The notes under the pieces are model-generated. The model was given only the letters and a program-made list of their open reading frames with translations. It was not told where the DNA came from and did not search any database. Below are positions 1 to 12,611 of a DNA stretch of 64,000 nucleotides, one piece after another; position 1 is the stretch's first letter; each line of letters begins with the position of its first letter. The stretch is from Pyrus communis. Lineage: Eukaryota > Streptophyta > Magnoliopsida > Rosales > Rosaceae. The DNA lies in the NCBI RefSeq assembly GCF_963583255.1, contig NC_084808.1, positions 13,470,201-13,534,200 of the forward strand, read 5' to 3'. The translations under genes were made by a program, and so were the position numbers.

Positions 1-2691
1 ACTCCAGTATTGTTTGTGAGGAAGAAAGACGGAACTTTGAGGCTGTGTATTGACTACAGGCAATTGAATCCGGTGACGATTAAAAACCGTTATCCGTTGC
101 CTCGTATCGATGATTTGTTTGATCAACTTCGAGGTGTTTGCGTCTTCTCCAAGATAGACTTGAGGTCTGGGTACTATCAGCTGAAAATTAGTAGGGATGA
201 CGTCCCTAAGATGGCGTTCAGGACTCGTTACGGTCATTACGAGTTTATGGTTATGCCATTTGGGTTGACGAATGCACCAGCTGCTTTCATGGATTTAATG
301 AACCGGGTGTTCCAGCCTTACTTGGATAGAATTGTTATTGTCTTCATCGACGATATTCTGGTGTATTCTAAGTCCAAAGCGGAGCATGTTTGACATCTTA
401 CTTTGGTGTTGAAGAGGTTGAGGGAACACCGATTGTATGCTAAGTTTAGCAAGTGCCAGTTTTGGTTAGATCAAGTTGCGTTTTTGGGGCACATCATTTC
501 TGCTCAGGGTATTTTGGTGGACCCTCAGAAGGTTGCAGCTGTGGAAAGTTGGGAGCAACTGAGAACCGTCACTGAGGTGAGAAGTTTCCTTGGGTTGGCG
601 GGGTATTATCGGAGATTCGTTAGGGATTTTTTGGTGATTGCCTTGCCACTGACGAGGTTAACGAGGAAGGATGTTAAATTTGAGTGGGATGATAAGTGTG
701 AGCAGAGTTTCCAGCAGTTGAAGCATTGTCTCACTCATGCACCTGTTTTGGCACTCCCAAACGATAGTGGTGATTTCGAGGTTTATAGCAATGCTTCCTT
801 GAATGGTCTGGGATGTGTGTTGATGCAGCATGGTAGGGTGATTGCTTATGCTTCACGACAGTTGAAACCCCATGAGTTGAATTACCCTACACATGATTTG
901 GAGTTGGCAGCTATCATCTTTGCGTTGAAGTTGTGGAGACACTACCTTTATGGAGAGAAGTGCAGGATCTTTACAGATCACAAGAGTCTTCAGTATCTCT
1001 TTACTCAGAAGGAACTTAATCTTCGTCAACGGAGGTGGTTGGAGTTGCTCAGCGATTACGACTGCACGATTGATTATCACCCTGGTCGTGCGAACGTAGT
1101 GGCTGATACACTTAGCAGGAAGTCACAAGGCCGTATTAATGCGTTGTATGCGAGTCATGTTCCTCTTTTGGTGGACTTGCGTGCTACGGGAGTGAGGTTA
1201 GAAGCAGAAGATCGAGAAGTGGCGTTACTTGCTAATTTCCAAGTTAGACCAATTCTAGTTGATCGGGTGCTTGAAGCTCAGGTAGCTGACCGGGAGACTC
1301 AAGAACTAATTCAAGCTCGAGATCAAGGAAGGAGGAGAGACCTCAGAGTTAGTGATTCGGATGGCATGTTGATGCTAGAGGGTAGAATGTTCATGCCTAA
1401 TAATGTGGAGTTGAAGAAAGAAATTCTCGATGAAGCACATATCTCGGCTTACGCCATGCATCCAGGAGCTACTAAAATGTATCATACCATTCGACCATTT
1501 TATTATTGGCCGGGTATGAAGAGGAAGATAGCCGAGTATGTGAGTAGGTGTGCTGTTTGTCAGCAGGTTAAAGCGGAAAGGAAGAAGCCGTTTGGGTTGT
1601 TGCAGCCGCTTCCCGTTCCAGAGTGGAAATGGGAAAATATCACTATGGATTTTGTGTACAAGCTCCCGCGTACACATAATGGCTTTGACGGCATTTGGGT
1701 GGTCGTTGATCGGCTCACTAAGTCGGCACATTTTATTCCAGTGAGAGAGAAGTATTCTTTGGGCCGGTTAGCGGAGTTGTTTATCTCGAAGGTTGTGAAG
1801 TATCATGGTGTCCCAGTGAGTATTGTCTCGGATCGTGATCCACGATTTACATCGAAGTTTTGGGTGGCTTTTCAGGAAGCTTTGGGCACGAGACTACTTT
1901 ACAGTACGGCGTATCATCCACAGACAGACGGACAGTCAGAAAGAACTATTCAGACTTTGGAGGATATGCTGCGAGCTTCGGTGTTGCAGTTTAGCGATGC
2001 TTGGCACCAGCGGTTAGATTTGATGGAATTTGCTTATAACAACAGCTTTCATTCGAGTATCGGCATGGCGCCATTTGAGGCATTGTATGGTAGATCTTGT
2101 CGCACACCGTTGTGTTGGTCAGAGGTTGGCAAGAGAGTTCTAGTGGGTCCGGAGATTGTTGAGGAGACTACTCAGAATGTTCAGGTAATTAAGTCTAACC
2201 TGAAAGCAGCTCAGGACAGGCAGAAAAGTTTAGCGGATCGGCATGCTACGGACAGAGTGTATGAAGTCGGAGATTGGGTATTTCTGAAGCTTTCACCGTG
2301 GAGAGGTGTCGTGCGGTTTGGAAAGAAGGGGAAGTTGAGTCCCAGGTACATCAGACCATACATGGTCACAGAACGAGTTGGTGAGGTAGCTTACAGGTTG
2401 GAGTTGCCTCCGGAGTTGGCTAGAGTGCATAACGTTTTTCACGTGTCTATGCTCCAACATTATGTTGCTGATCCATCTCACGTGATACCTCCTCAACCGT
2501 TGGAGATTAATCCAGATTTGACGTATGATGAGGAACCGGTGACGATCATCGATTGGAAGGAGAAGGTTTTGAGGAACAAGACGGTGAACTTAGTGAAAGT
2601 TTTGTGGAGGAATCATTCAGTCGAGGAAGCTACGTGGGAGACAGAAGATCGGATGAAGGATTTGTATCCTCGATTGTTCTTTAACTACTAG
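1..2691 (+). pseudogene. Ty3/gypsy chromovirus pol (RT-RNase H-integrase-chromodomain), 5' cut by window edge
   Basis: This is the C-terminal part of a retrotransposon polyprotein that copies element RNA and integrates the DNA. In order: reverse transcriptase (about 10-560, with IDYRQLN and the catalytic FIDDILVYS), RNase H (about 760-1120, [10 protein letters not shown] and ADTLSRK), the integrase zinc finger (about 1435-1565, ending CAVCQQ), the integrase DDE core (about 1640-2000, [22 protein letters not shown]) and a C-terminal chromodomain-like segment (about 2520-2690, [14 protein letters not shown]). The chromodomain and order are those of plant chromoviruses, most like the Tekay/Del clade. 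One in-frame TGA (391-393) splits RT. The RNase H motif that normally reads DAS reads NAS near 790, losing the first catalytic aspartate. The element is thus probably inactive, though otherwise hardly decayed. Gag and protease lie left of the window. Confidence 0.95.
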
Positions 2692-2735
2692 GGGTTGTTA
2701 CTTGGTTGTTCTGAATTTCGAGACGAAATTCTATT

Positions 2736-2748
2736 AAGGTGGGTAGGT
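2736..2748 (+). other. Polypurine tract of the gypsy element
   Basis: A purine-rich stretch (AAGGTGGGTAGGT) sits directly before the LTR start, 45 bases after the pol stop. This is the usual primer site for plus-strand DNA synthesis in LTR retrotransposons. Its position supports calling 2749 as the LTR start. Confidence 0.7.
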
Positions 2749-4929
2749 TGTGACATCCCGTCCCAAAATTCATGTTAACGTACGTGTGAAATTACAAATT
2801 TGCCCCTAGTTCGTTTTCGTCATGTTTTTGGTTACTTGTTGTGGTGTTGGCAGGTGCTGGGCCACACACATACTCTCACCTTCACTGTCTCTCTGTCTCT
2901 TTCCCTGTCTCTCTCTCCCGAGCTCCCTTCTTTCTTCTTCTTCCTTCTGTAAACGTACGGACACACACATAACTCACCCAAACCGTTACAGATCGAGGAA
3001 ACTAAGGGCACAGTCGAGATCGTGAAGCTCGTGGGAGCACAATCGTACCATTTTCAGGTAAGAAATCCGTCGTTTTCACGTCGATTCGACAATGGCAGTT
3101 TTGAGTACTATTCATGCAAACTTATTGTAGCACGTTTTTGGGATTTTTAAGCTCGTAGGTAGCTTGGTGGTGTCACAAGGAGCCTCGGAGTACTTAGTTG
3201 GACGAATTTGGACGTCGGGATAACCTGGTTCGAAGTTGGCTGGTTTGGGTTTGTGTGGACAGGTATGATCTGGTGATTTTTAGCCCTTGAAACTTGTATA
3301 ATGTTGTTCTACTAGTCTAGGGCTTCAATTTGGTTCAAGAAACGTGAAAAATGGTTGAAAAACGAGCGAGAAAACACGAATTACAGGTTTCCCAGTTTTC
3401 CGACGCCGGCGACGGCACCAGAGGTTCGCCGGGGAAGGAGACGGAATATTCCGTCAGACTTGACGGAATATTCCTGACGGCGTTGACGGAATCCGTTAGA
3501 ACTAACAGAATATTCCTCACGGCGTCAGTTGACCCGGTCAGCGTGCCAGGCACGTGCCTGCGCGTGGCCGGCGCGTGGGGGTGCGTGCGGCGGAGAAATT
3601 TTTTTCTAAAAATATGGTTGTGATCCTAAGGTTTTGTAGAGCACGTTGGTATATTCATTTGTCCATTTTGAGCAATGTATGAAAAGTTATTACGAGAAGT
3701 TGGTTATGTGCTTTTAAATTAACGTTTTTGAAGTTGTTTCGCGTATAGGTGATACGTACCCCGAGGACGAGCGTGGTCACTCGAGGCAGGGGGGCTACGA
3801 CCCTTGCACTTACCAGTGAGTGGGCTTTTGGTTTTCCGTATATACCTATATACATTTATATTCCCAGAAATTGTTTAAAAAGGGTTATTTGTGTTATGCC
3901 ATGCACCATATTATCATTCTTTATGCATCATCACATGCATTAGTAGTTGCATATATATATATATATATATACATATGCATATTGGGTGCTGTGGACGCAC
4001 AGGTAAGTGCCAGGTAAATGTTATTCATATTTACATTCAGTAGTAGTTTGAGATGCTTAGAGAGCTCATAACCTGCACCCCCGGTGTTAGTGCTCCCGCC
4101 CAGAAGAGGGCACAGTCCTTCACGTGATGTTCACCTCCCGCACCACACGCTCAGCTTGGATCCAAGTTAGGTGCACAGTCCTATCGTACAGACCACATTA
4201 GGTGGTTCCGACTCGTAGGTGACCCGCGATTATTCGCACAGCCTTCACGTGATCGTAACACTAGAGCGTACATATGTATTACACCCAGGCCTGTCGTACA
4301 GACCACTTTAGGTGGTTCCGACTCGTGGGCAGGTTCAGTTATTGAGTTTGAGATTTGAGCTCTATATGCAGCCATACAGGTCACGTTAGGTGACTCCGGC
4401 TGCCAGAATACATGTTATTGATATGATTTATACCTGAGCACTTGCGTTTTATTATGAGATTCTGACATGGCATATTCTTGAGCATGATTTGGCATATCTA
4501 TACATATGTACATATGTTATTTTCTGGGAAGTATACAGGTTTTATGGCGAGGGGTTAGATTGTGTTTACTAAATGGTTTTAGAAAAGATTTGTTTTTTCC
4601 CACTCACGCTTTTGTTTTGCGCCCCTCCAGGTTCTAGTTGCTTAGCAGTTTCGGTGGTTTCCCAGAGGGTTCTCCCGACTTTTCTGACAGATACTCACCA
4701 GCGTAGGGTCACCTTCGGGTGTACTATTGTCGCATCTTTTCTTTTGGACTGCTGTAGACTTGCTCTGAACTTATGTCTCACATACACTAGCACTTGTTTA
4801 GTACTTTGTATGCTAGTTTTTAATTATTCGTACTTTTATATTACTATATTATTAGCTTCCGCACGTGCACATGGTTACGTCACCTCCGCGTGACGGCCAG
4901 CACGCCCTGATCTCGGTCGGGCTGTGTCA
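2749..4929 (+). mobile_element. 3' LTR of the Ty3/gypsy chromovirus
   Basis: The LTR starts TGTGACATCCCG, a common chromovirus LTR start in plants, and ends CGGGCTGTGTCA, giving a TG...CA repeat of about 2.18 kb. It follows the polypurine tract directly, and unrelated tandem-repeat DNA begins at once after it. Inside are palindromic runs built on GACGGAATATTCC (3440-3530) and a repeated block with the theme CGTACAGACCAC..TAGGTGGTTCCGACTCG at about 4185-4215 and 4295-4330, with a weaker third copy near 4375. The 5' LTR and target-site duplication lie outside the window, so the right boundary rests on the TG/CA ends and the array start only. Confidence 0.85.
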
Positions 4930-4930
4930 A

Positions 4931-7900
4931 ATTAGTTCCAATTTTATGTATACAGTTAAACTCGAAGAAAAGAAAGTCAAACGCATTTCTAAGAATCCTC
5001 CAACACGAACAACATGGTCGCATGATCAATATGATGTGCATTAGATCTTAAGACATATAAAGAGTGTAGCTACAACATCGCATTCTTTTAATGCTATCGT
5101 TGATTCAGCAAAGAAATACACTAAGACCACAAATTGCCATCGTGGATTCGGGAGTTTCTTGTGCTCCATCGAGTCAGCTACTAGTGAATTATCTATAAGA
5201 CTGCTACGTAGACAAAACTAGTTGTGATAAAGGTTAAGATATATGTTGATAATATACATTGTATACATGGAATACTTGCTTCCTATAATTGTGTAAACAC
5301 ATTCAATGTGCTTTGAAAATAACTACACGTCCACTACCCCATCATTTCCTGTATGGTCGTTAAACATACATATACCATCAACTGAACTGATATATATAGC
5401 AAAAATATATCAACTTATATGCACATAGATAAAACTTGACATATACAACACACTTAGCCCAGTAGTCTTTGTTGTAAACTTAAAATTGGGGTAAAACCAA
5501 AGAAAATGTTGTTTCTCATGTTTCTCATATTTTGAACTAGTGTCTTGTCTGGCACCCCTTGATGGTTTATGTCTTGTTAATATGGGTTATGAAGAATTTG
5601 ATCCTCAAGATCGCATTATCTCAAATGAGTGAATTCACCATGAAGTTCTTGCAGATGCAGCTCACTGATATCATAAAATTGAATATGAGAAGCAAATAGG
5701 TTAAGAAAGGAGCTCCATGGTTTTTGATGAAAATATATTCGATGAAAATATATTCGATGGTTTTCTATCATTAGTCTTTTTTCATTACTTTTTTTTTATA
5801 TCTATTTTCTAACATGCCATTACATAATCTGATTGTGTGCTCATCTTTTTTAATTGTATTATTGTACCAGGCAAAGAAAACCACATTTATGGTAAGGACT
5901 TTATACAGAACGGGCGGGGAACCACTAATATTTTGGTGGTTTTGCCAGATGCCTTAATTGTTGCTGGAGATTATGGTATATTCCAGTGAAAGTAATACTT
6001 CCTTATCTTTAACTACCATTGATTATTATTTGACTATGTTTATAGTATATGTAATATACTAATTGGTTCCAATTTTATGTATATAGTTAAACTCGAAGAA
6101 AAGAAAGTCAAACGCATTTCTAAGAATCCTCCAACACGAACAACATGGTCGCATGATCAATATGATGTGCATTAGATGTTAGGACATATAAAGAGTGTAG
6201 CTACAACATCGCATTCTTTTAATGCTATCATTGATTCAGCAAAGAAATACACTAAGACCACAAATTGCCATCGTGGATTCGAGAGTTTCTTGTGCTCCAT
6301 CGAGCGAGCTACTAGTGAATTATCTATAAGAATCCTACGTGTACAAAACTAGTTGTGATAAAGGTTAAGATATATGTTGATAATACACATTGTATACATG
6401 GAATACTTGCTTCCTATAATTGTGTAAACACATTCAATGTGCTTTGAAAATAACTTCTCGTCCACTACCCCATCATTTCATGTGTGCTCGTTAAACATAC
6501 ATATACCATCAATTGAATTGATATATATAGCAGAAATATATCAACTTACATGCACATAGATAAAACTTGACATATACAACACACTTACCCTAGTAGTCTG
6601 TGTTGTAAACTTAAAATTGGGGTAAAACCAAAGAAAATGTTGTTTCTCATGTTTCTCATATTTTGAACTAGTGTCTTGTCTAGTACCCCTTGATGGTTTA
6701 TGTCTTGTTAATGTGGGTTATGAAGAATTTGATCCTCAAGATTGCCTTATCTCGAATGAGTGAATTCACTATGAAGTTCTTGCAGATGCAGCTCACCGAT
6801 ATCATAAAATTGAATATGAGAAGCAAATAGGTTAAGAAAGGAGCTCCATGGTTTTTGATGAAAATATATTCGATGAAAATATATTCGATGGTTTTCTATC
6901 ATTAGTCTTTTTTCATTACTTTCTTTTTATATCTATTTTCTAACATGCCATTACATAATCTGATTGTGTGCTCATCTTTTTTAATTGTATTATTGTACCA
7001 GGCAAAGAAAACCACATTTATGGTAAGGACTTTATACAGAACGGGCGGGGAACCACTAATATTTTGGTGGTTTTGCCAGATGCCTTAATTGTTGCTGGAG
7101 ATTATGGTATATTCCAGTGAAAGTAATACTTCCTTATCTTTAACTACCATTGTTTATTATTTGACTATGTTTATAGTATATGTAATATACTAATTGGTTC
7201 CAATTTTATGTATACAGTTAAACTCGAAGAAAAGAAAGTCAAACGCATTTCTAAGAATCCTCCAACACGAACAACATGGTCGCATGATCAATATGATGTG
7301 CATTAGATGTTAGGACATATAAAGAGTGTAGCTCCAACATCGCATTCTTTTAATGCTATCGTTGATTCAGCAAAGAAATACCCTAAGACCACAAATTGCC
7401 ATCGTGGATTCGGGTGTTTCTTGTGCTCCATCGAGCGAGCTACTAGTGAATTATCTATAAGAATCCTACGTGTACAAAACTAGTTGTGATAAAGGTTAAG
7501 ATATATGTTGATAATACACATTGTATACATGGAATACTTGCTTCCTATAATTGTGTAAACACATTCAATGTGCTTTGAAAATAACTTCTCGTCCACTACC
7601 CCATCATTTCCTGTGTGGTCTTTAAACATACAGATACCATCAATTGAACTGATATATATAGCAGAAATATATCAACTTATATGCACATAGATAAAACTTG
7701 ACATATACAACACACTTACCCCAGTAGTCTTTGTTGTAAACTTAAAATTGGGGTAAAACCAAAGAAAATGTTGTTTCTCATGTTTCTCATATTTTGAACT
7801 AGTGTCTTGTCTGGCACCCCTTGATGGTTTATGTCTTGTTAATATGGGTTATGAAGAATTTGATCCTCAAGATCGCCTTATCTCAAATGAGTGAATTCAC

Positions 7901-10900
7901 TATGAAGTTCTTGCAGATGCAGCTCACCGATATCATAAAATTGAATATGAGAAGCAAATAGGTTAAAAAAGTAGTTCCATGGTTTTTGATGTAAATATAT
8001 TCAATGAAATGAAAATCTATTCGATGAAAATATATTCGATGGTTTTCTGTCATTAGTCTTTTTTCATTACTTTTTTTTATATCTATTTCCTAACATGCCA
8101 TTACATAATCTGATTGTGTGCTCATCTTTTTTAATTGTATTATTGTACCAGGCAAAGAAAACCACATTTATGGTAACGACTTTATACAGAACGGGCGGGG
8201 AACCACTAATATTTTGGTGGTTTTGCCAGATGCCTTAATTGTTGCTTGAAATTATGGTATATTCCAGTGAAAGTAATAATTCTTTATCTTTAACTACCAT
8301 TGTCTATTATTTGACTATGTTAATAGTATATGTAATATACTAATTGGTTCCAATTTTATGTATACAGTTAAACTCGAAGAAAAGAAAGTCAAACGCATTT
8401 CTAAGAATCCTCCAACACGAACAACATGGTCGCATGATCAATATGATGTGCATTAGATGTTGGGGCATATAAAGAGTGTAGCTACAACATCGCATTCTTT
8501 TAATGTTATCGTTGATTGAGCAAAGAAATACATTATGACCACAAATTGCCATGTGGATTCGGGAGTTTCTTGTGCTCCTTCGAGCCAGCTATTAGTGAAT
8601 TATCTATAAGAATCCTACGTGTACAAAACTAGTTGTGATAAAGGTTAAGATATATGTTGATAATACACATTGTATACATCGAATACTTGCTTCCTATAAT
8701 TGTGTAAACACATTCAATATGCTTTGAAAATAACTTCTCGTCCACTACCCCATCATTTCCTGTGTGGTCGTTAAACATACATATACCATCAATTGAACTG
8801 ATATATATAGCAGAAATATATCAACTTATATGCACATAGATAAAACTTGACATATACAACACACTTACCCCAGTAGTCTGTGTTGTAAACTTAAAATTGG
8901 GGTAAAACCAAAGAAAATGTTGTTTCTCATGTTTCTCATATTTTGAACTAGTGTCTTGTCTGGTACCCCTTGATGGTTTATGTCTTGTTAATGTGGGTTA
9001 TGAAGAATTTGATCCTCAAGATTGCCTTATCTCGAATGAGTGAATTCACTATGAAGTTCTTGCAGATGCAGCTCACCGATATCATAAAATTGAATATGAT
9101 AAGCAAATAGGTTAAGAAAGGAGCTCCATGGTTTTTGATGAAAATATATTCGATGAAATGAAAATATATTCGATGGTTTTCTATCCTTAGTCTTTTTTCA
9201 TTACTTTTTTTTATATCTATTTTCTAACATGCCATTACATAATCTGATTGTGTGCTTATCTTTTTTAATTGTATTATTGTACCAGGCAAAGAAGACCACA
9301 TTTATGGTAAGGACTTTATACATAACGGGCGGGGAACCACTAATATTTTGGTGGTTTTGCCAGATGCCTTAATTGTTGCTGGAGATTATGGTATATTCCA
9401 GTGAAAGTAATACTTCTTTATCTTTAACTACCATTGATTATTATTTGACTATGTTTATAGTATATGTAATATACTAATTGGTTCCAATTTTATGTATAGA
9501 GTTAAACTCGAAGAAAAGAAAGTCAAACGCATTTCTAAGAATCCTCCAACACGAACAACATGGTCGCATGATCAATATGATGTGCATTAGATGTTATGAC
9601 ATATAAAGAGTGTAGCTACAACATCGCATTCTTTTAATGCTATCGTTGATTCAGCAAAGAAATACGCTAAGACCACAAATTGCCATCGTGGATTCGGGAG
9701 TTTCTTGTGCTCCATCGAGCCAGCTACTAGTGAATTATCTATAAGAATCCTACGTGTACAAAACTAGTTGTGATAAAGGTTAAGATATATGTTGATAATA
9801 CACATTGTATACATCGAATACTTGCTTCCTAGAATTGTGTAAACACATTCAATGTGCTTTGAAAATAACTTCTCGTCCACTACCCCATCATTTCATGTGT
9901 GCTCGTTAAACATACATATACCATCAATTGAACTGATATATATAGCAGAAATATATCAACTTGTATGCACATAGATAAAACTTGACATATACAACACACT
10001 TACCCCAGTAGTCTTTGTTGTAAACTTAAAATTGGGGTAAAACAAAAGAAAATGTTGTTTCTCATGTTTCTCATATTTTGAACTAGTGTCTTGTTTGGCA
10101 TCCCTTGATGGTTTATGTCTTGTTAATGTGGGTTATGAAGAATTTGATCCTCAAGATCGCCTTATCTCGAATGAGTGAATTCACTATGAAGTTCTCGCAG
10201 ATGCAGCTCACCGATATCATAAAATTGAATATGAGAAGCAAATAGGTGAAGAAAGGAGCTCCATGGTTTTTGATGAAAATATATTCGATGAAATGAAAAT
10301 ATATTCGATGGAAATATATTCGATGGTTTTCTATCATTAGTCTTTTTTCATTACTTTTTTTTATATCTATTTTCTAACGTGCCATTACATAATCTGATTG
10401 TGTGCTTATCTTTTTTAATTGTATTATTGTACCAGGCAAAGAAAACCACATTTATGGTAAGGACTTTATACAGAACGGGCGGTGAACCACTAATATTTTG
10501 GTGGTTTTGCCAGATGCCTTAATTGTTGTTGGAGATTATGGTATATTCCAGTGAAAGTAATACTTCTTTATCTTTAACTACCATTGATTATTATTTGACT
10601 ATGTTTATAGTATATGTAATATACTAATTGGTTCCAATTTTATGTATACAGTTAAACTCGAAGAAAAGAAAGTCAAACGCATTTCTAAGAATCCTCCAAC
10701 ACGAACAACATGGTCGCATGATCAATATGATGTGCATTAGATGTTAGGACATATAAAGAGTGTAGCTACAACATCGCATTCTTTTAATGCTATCGTTGAT
10801 TCAGCAAAGAAATACGCTAAGACCACAAATTGCCATCGTGGATTCGGGAGTTTCTTGTGCTCCATCGAGCCAGCTACTAGTGAATTATCTATAAGAGTCC

Positions 10901-11045
10901 TACGTGGACAAAACTAGTTGTGATAAAGGTTAAGATATATGTTGATAATACACATTGTATACATGTAATACTTGCTTCCTATAATTGTGTAAACACATTA
11001 ATGTTCTTTGAAAATAACTACTCATCCACTACCCCATCATTTCCT
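4931..11045 (+). repeat. Tandem array, about 5.4 copies of a 1.13-1.15-kb unit containing a pseudouridine synthase exon fragment
   Basis: A marker (TTCCAATTTTATG) recurs at 4936, 6067, 7198, 8348, 9482 and 10632, so units are 1131, 1131, 1150, 1134 and 1150 bases; the sixth copy stops near 11045. Copies differ by scattered substitutions and by the number of short GATGAAAATATATTC repeats. Each full copy holds (a) a sense-strand fragment matching the reverse complement of 35260-35450, the last coding exon and 3' UTR of the pseudouridine synthase gene, ending with its stop codon (copy 1 about 5552-5760; later copies about 6691, 7811, 8961 and 10096 onward), and (b) an exon-like segment after a splice-acceptor-like TTGTACCAG, which I do not recognise. 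No copy has a complete gene. No transposase or terminal inverted repeats bound the unit, so unequal crossing-over is the likeliest source of the array. Confidence 0.93.
5871..5989 (+). other. Unrecognised exon-like segment in each array unit (copy 1 shown)
   Basis: After an acceptor-like TATTATTGTACCAG, a frame stays open for about 39 codons, reading GKENHIYGKDF then TTNILVVLPDALIVAGDY, and ends at TGA. About 90 bases further on, in the next unit, another frame is open for about 27 codons (LEEKKVKRISKNPP..) up to TAG and continues open beyond it. Similar segments occur at about 7001, 8141, 9283 and 10433, and inverted at about 11465-11585. Codon-like structure and strong conservation between copies suggest a captured host exon, probably from a neighbour of the pseudouridine synthase gene in the source locus. 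I cannot name the gene. Confidence 0.4.
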
Positions 11046-11285
11046 GGATATAATACAACAGGTTAGCAACCAATTCACCCACGATAGATGATAGTTTGGC
11101 TGCCATTGTTATCTATAAATAAAAAGATTCTCTGCTTGTACTAAGTATCAATTCTTCAACTAGGGATCTATCACCTAAAGAATATAAAGGAATTAAGTGA
11201 GGAGAAGAATTTACTGCACCATTGTCGATGTATTCTTTAGGTAATGCTCTTCAACTTTTAGAAATGTGTTTGACTCAAGAGAGTG

Positions 11286-11703
11286 AAATATTGATCATGC
11301 GACCATGTTGTTCGTGTTGGAGGATTCTTAGAAATGCGTTTGACTTTCTTTTCTTCGAGTCTAACTGTATACATAAAATTGGAACCAATTAATATATTGC
11401 ATATACCATAAACATAGTCAAATAATAATCAATGGTAGTTAAAGATAAAGAAGTATTACTTTCAGTGGAATATAGCATAATCTCCAGCAACAATTAAGGC
11501 ATCTGGCAAAACCACCAAAATATTAGTGGTTCCCCACCTGTTCTGCATAAAGTCCTTACCATAAATGTGGTTTTCTTTGCCTGGTACAATAATACAATTA
11601 AAAAAATGAGCACACAATCAGATTATGTAATGGCATGTTAGAAAATAGATATAAAAAAGAAAAGTAATGAAAAAAGACTAATGACAGAAAACCATCGAAT
11701 ATA
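11286..11703 (-). repeat. Inverted partial copy of the array unit
   Basis: Read on the minus strand this matches the array unit from the end of the exon-8-derived part, through the unrecognised exon segment, to GCATGATCAATAT. It is an opposite-oriented copy of about 418 bases, roughly 240 bases beyond the end of the array. A transcript crossing 10.2-11.7 kb could fold into a long hairpin. It joins directly to a second gene fragment at 11704. Confidence 0.9.
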
Positions 11704-12611
11704 TTTAAAAGGAAAAGAAAAGTGACCATGTACATTATGATTAATCAATCTTGTTCTAATAGTTCATCATATCTTGCAATCTAAGTGTATATTATAAATA
11801 GACTAGGAATACAAGCATTCATGCCTTGGCGTAGAAGATATGTTTTATTTAAGGCAACAAGTGGTTGGGATGCATTCAAAGGCAACCCACATGCTTAAGC
11901 TAGATAGAAAGTTTTGAGGGCTAGAAAGTACCAGATGTATTAATCAATACTGAAAATTTTCCGAAACTTTTCTTTTCTAATATGTAATGCAATACCCTCA
12001 TAAGTGAAATTTCTTCAACCATTAAACAAATATTTTGATTTCCAGTTTGTCACACAAACCTGGAATTTTCCAAAACTTTGAAAGGTTTTGACTTGAAATG
12101 ATGATTCTTATTTAGTTCGTAGTACCATGTTTTTTTCCTTTTTCTTTCTGTCTAATCCTAGTTTCCTATATGTTTTGTCCATCCGAATTCCATCTATATT
12201 ATTGAGAGAGAGGCAATTCAGGTAAAAAAAAATTGGCATCCGTTATTCCTATGAGTGAACATGACTTTGAAAAGATATCATTAAGTCATCTCATAGTCTC
12301 ATGTTTGTATGCTAACATACGCGCACACATTTATATGTGGGTGCAGAAACTAAACAATTGCTTTTCAACCTACAGCACAGATGAGAGCTTAAGAGATTTA
12401 AATTGAAGAGGAAAATATAAAATGAAGAAAAAGTTTCAAAAGACTAGTAATAGCAGTAAACACATACTGAACATAGTAATTTGGATTCTTTAGCTTGAGA
12501 ATGAAAGACAAAACACCATGTTGGAGGACCCCTGAAAAACACAAACAAATACCGTTAGTACATGGAAGTGCAACTTCCGGTTAGTCAGTGTTAAAGGCAT
12601 ATTTCTTTGAG
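11704..12611 (-). pseudogene. Partial copy of the pseudouridine synthase gene (intron 6 and exon 6)
   Basis: This stretch aligns, same strand and order, with about 36166-37130 of the gene at 35370-40090: most of its sixth intron, the 64-base exon 6 (copy at about 12477-12539) and part of intron 5. Small deletions relative to the parent lie near 36230-36257 and 36480-36507. It begins where the inverted array piece ends, so exons 7 and 8 have been lost from this copy. It cannot encode protein. It shows that a larger copy of the gene once stood here and that the array grew from its 3' end. Confidence 0.88.

Noticed and set aside
4573..4893. 106-codon frame in the gypsy LTR
   Set aside because: It lies wholly inside the LTR near its end, has no domain and no related frame in the sister LTR remnant.
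4931..11045. CRISPR array or classical centromeric satellite
   Set aside because: Units are over 1 kb, contain gene exons, and there are only about five; this is a local segmental tandem duplication in a plant genome.
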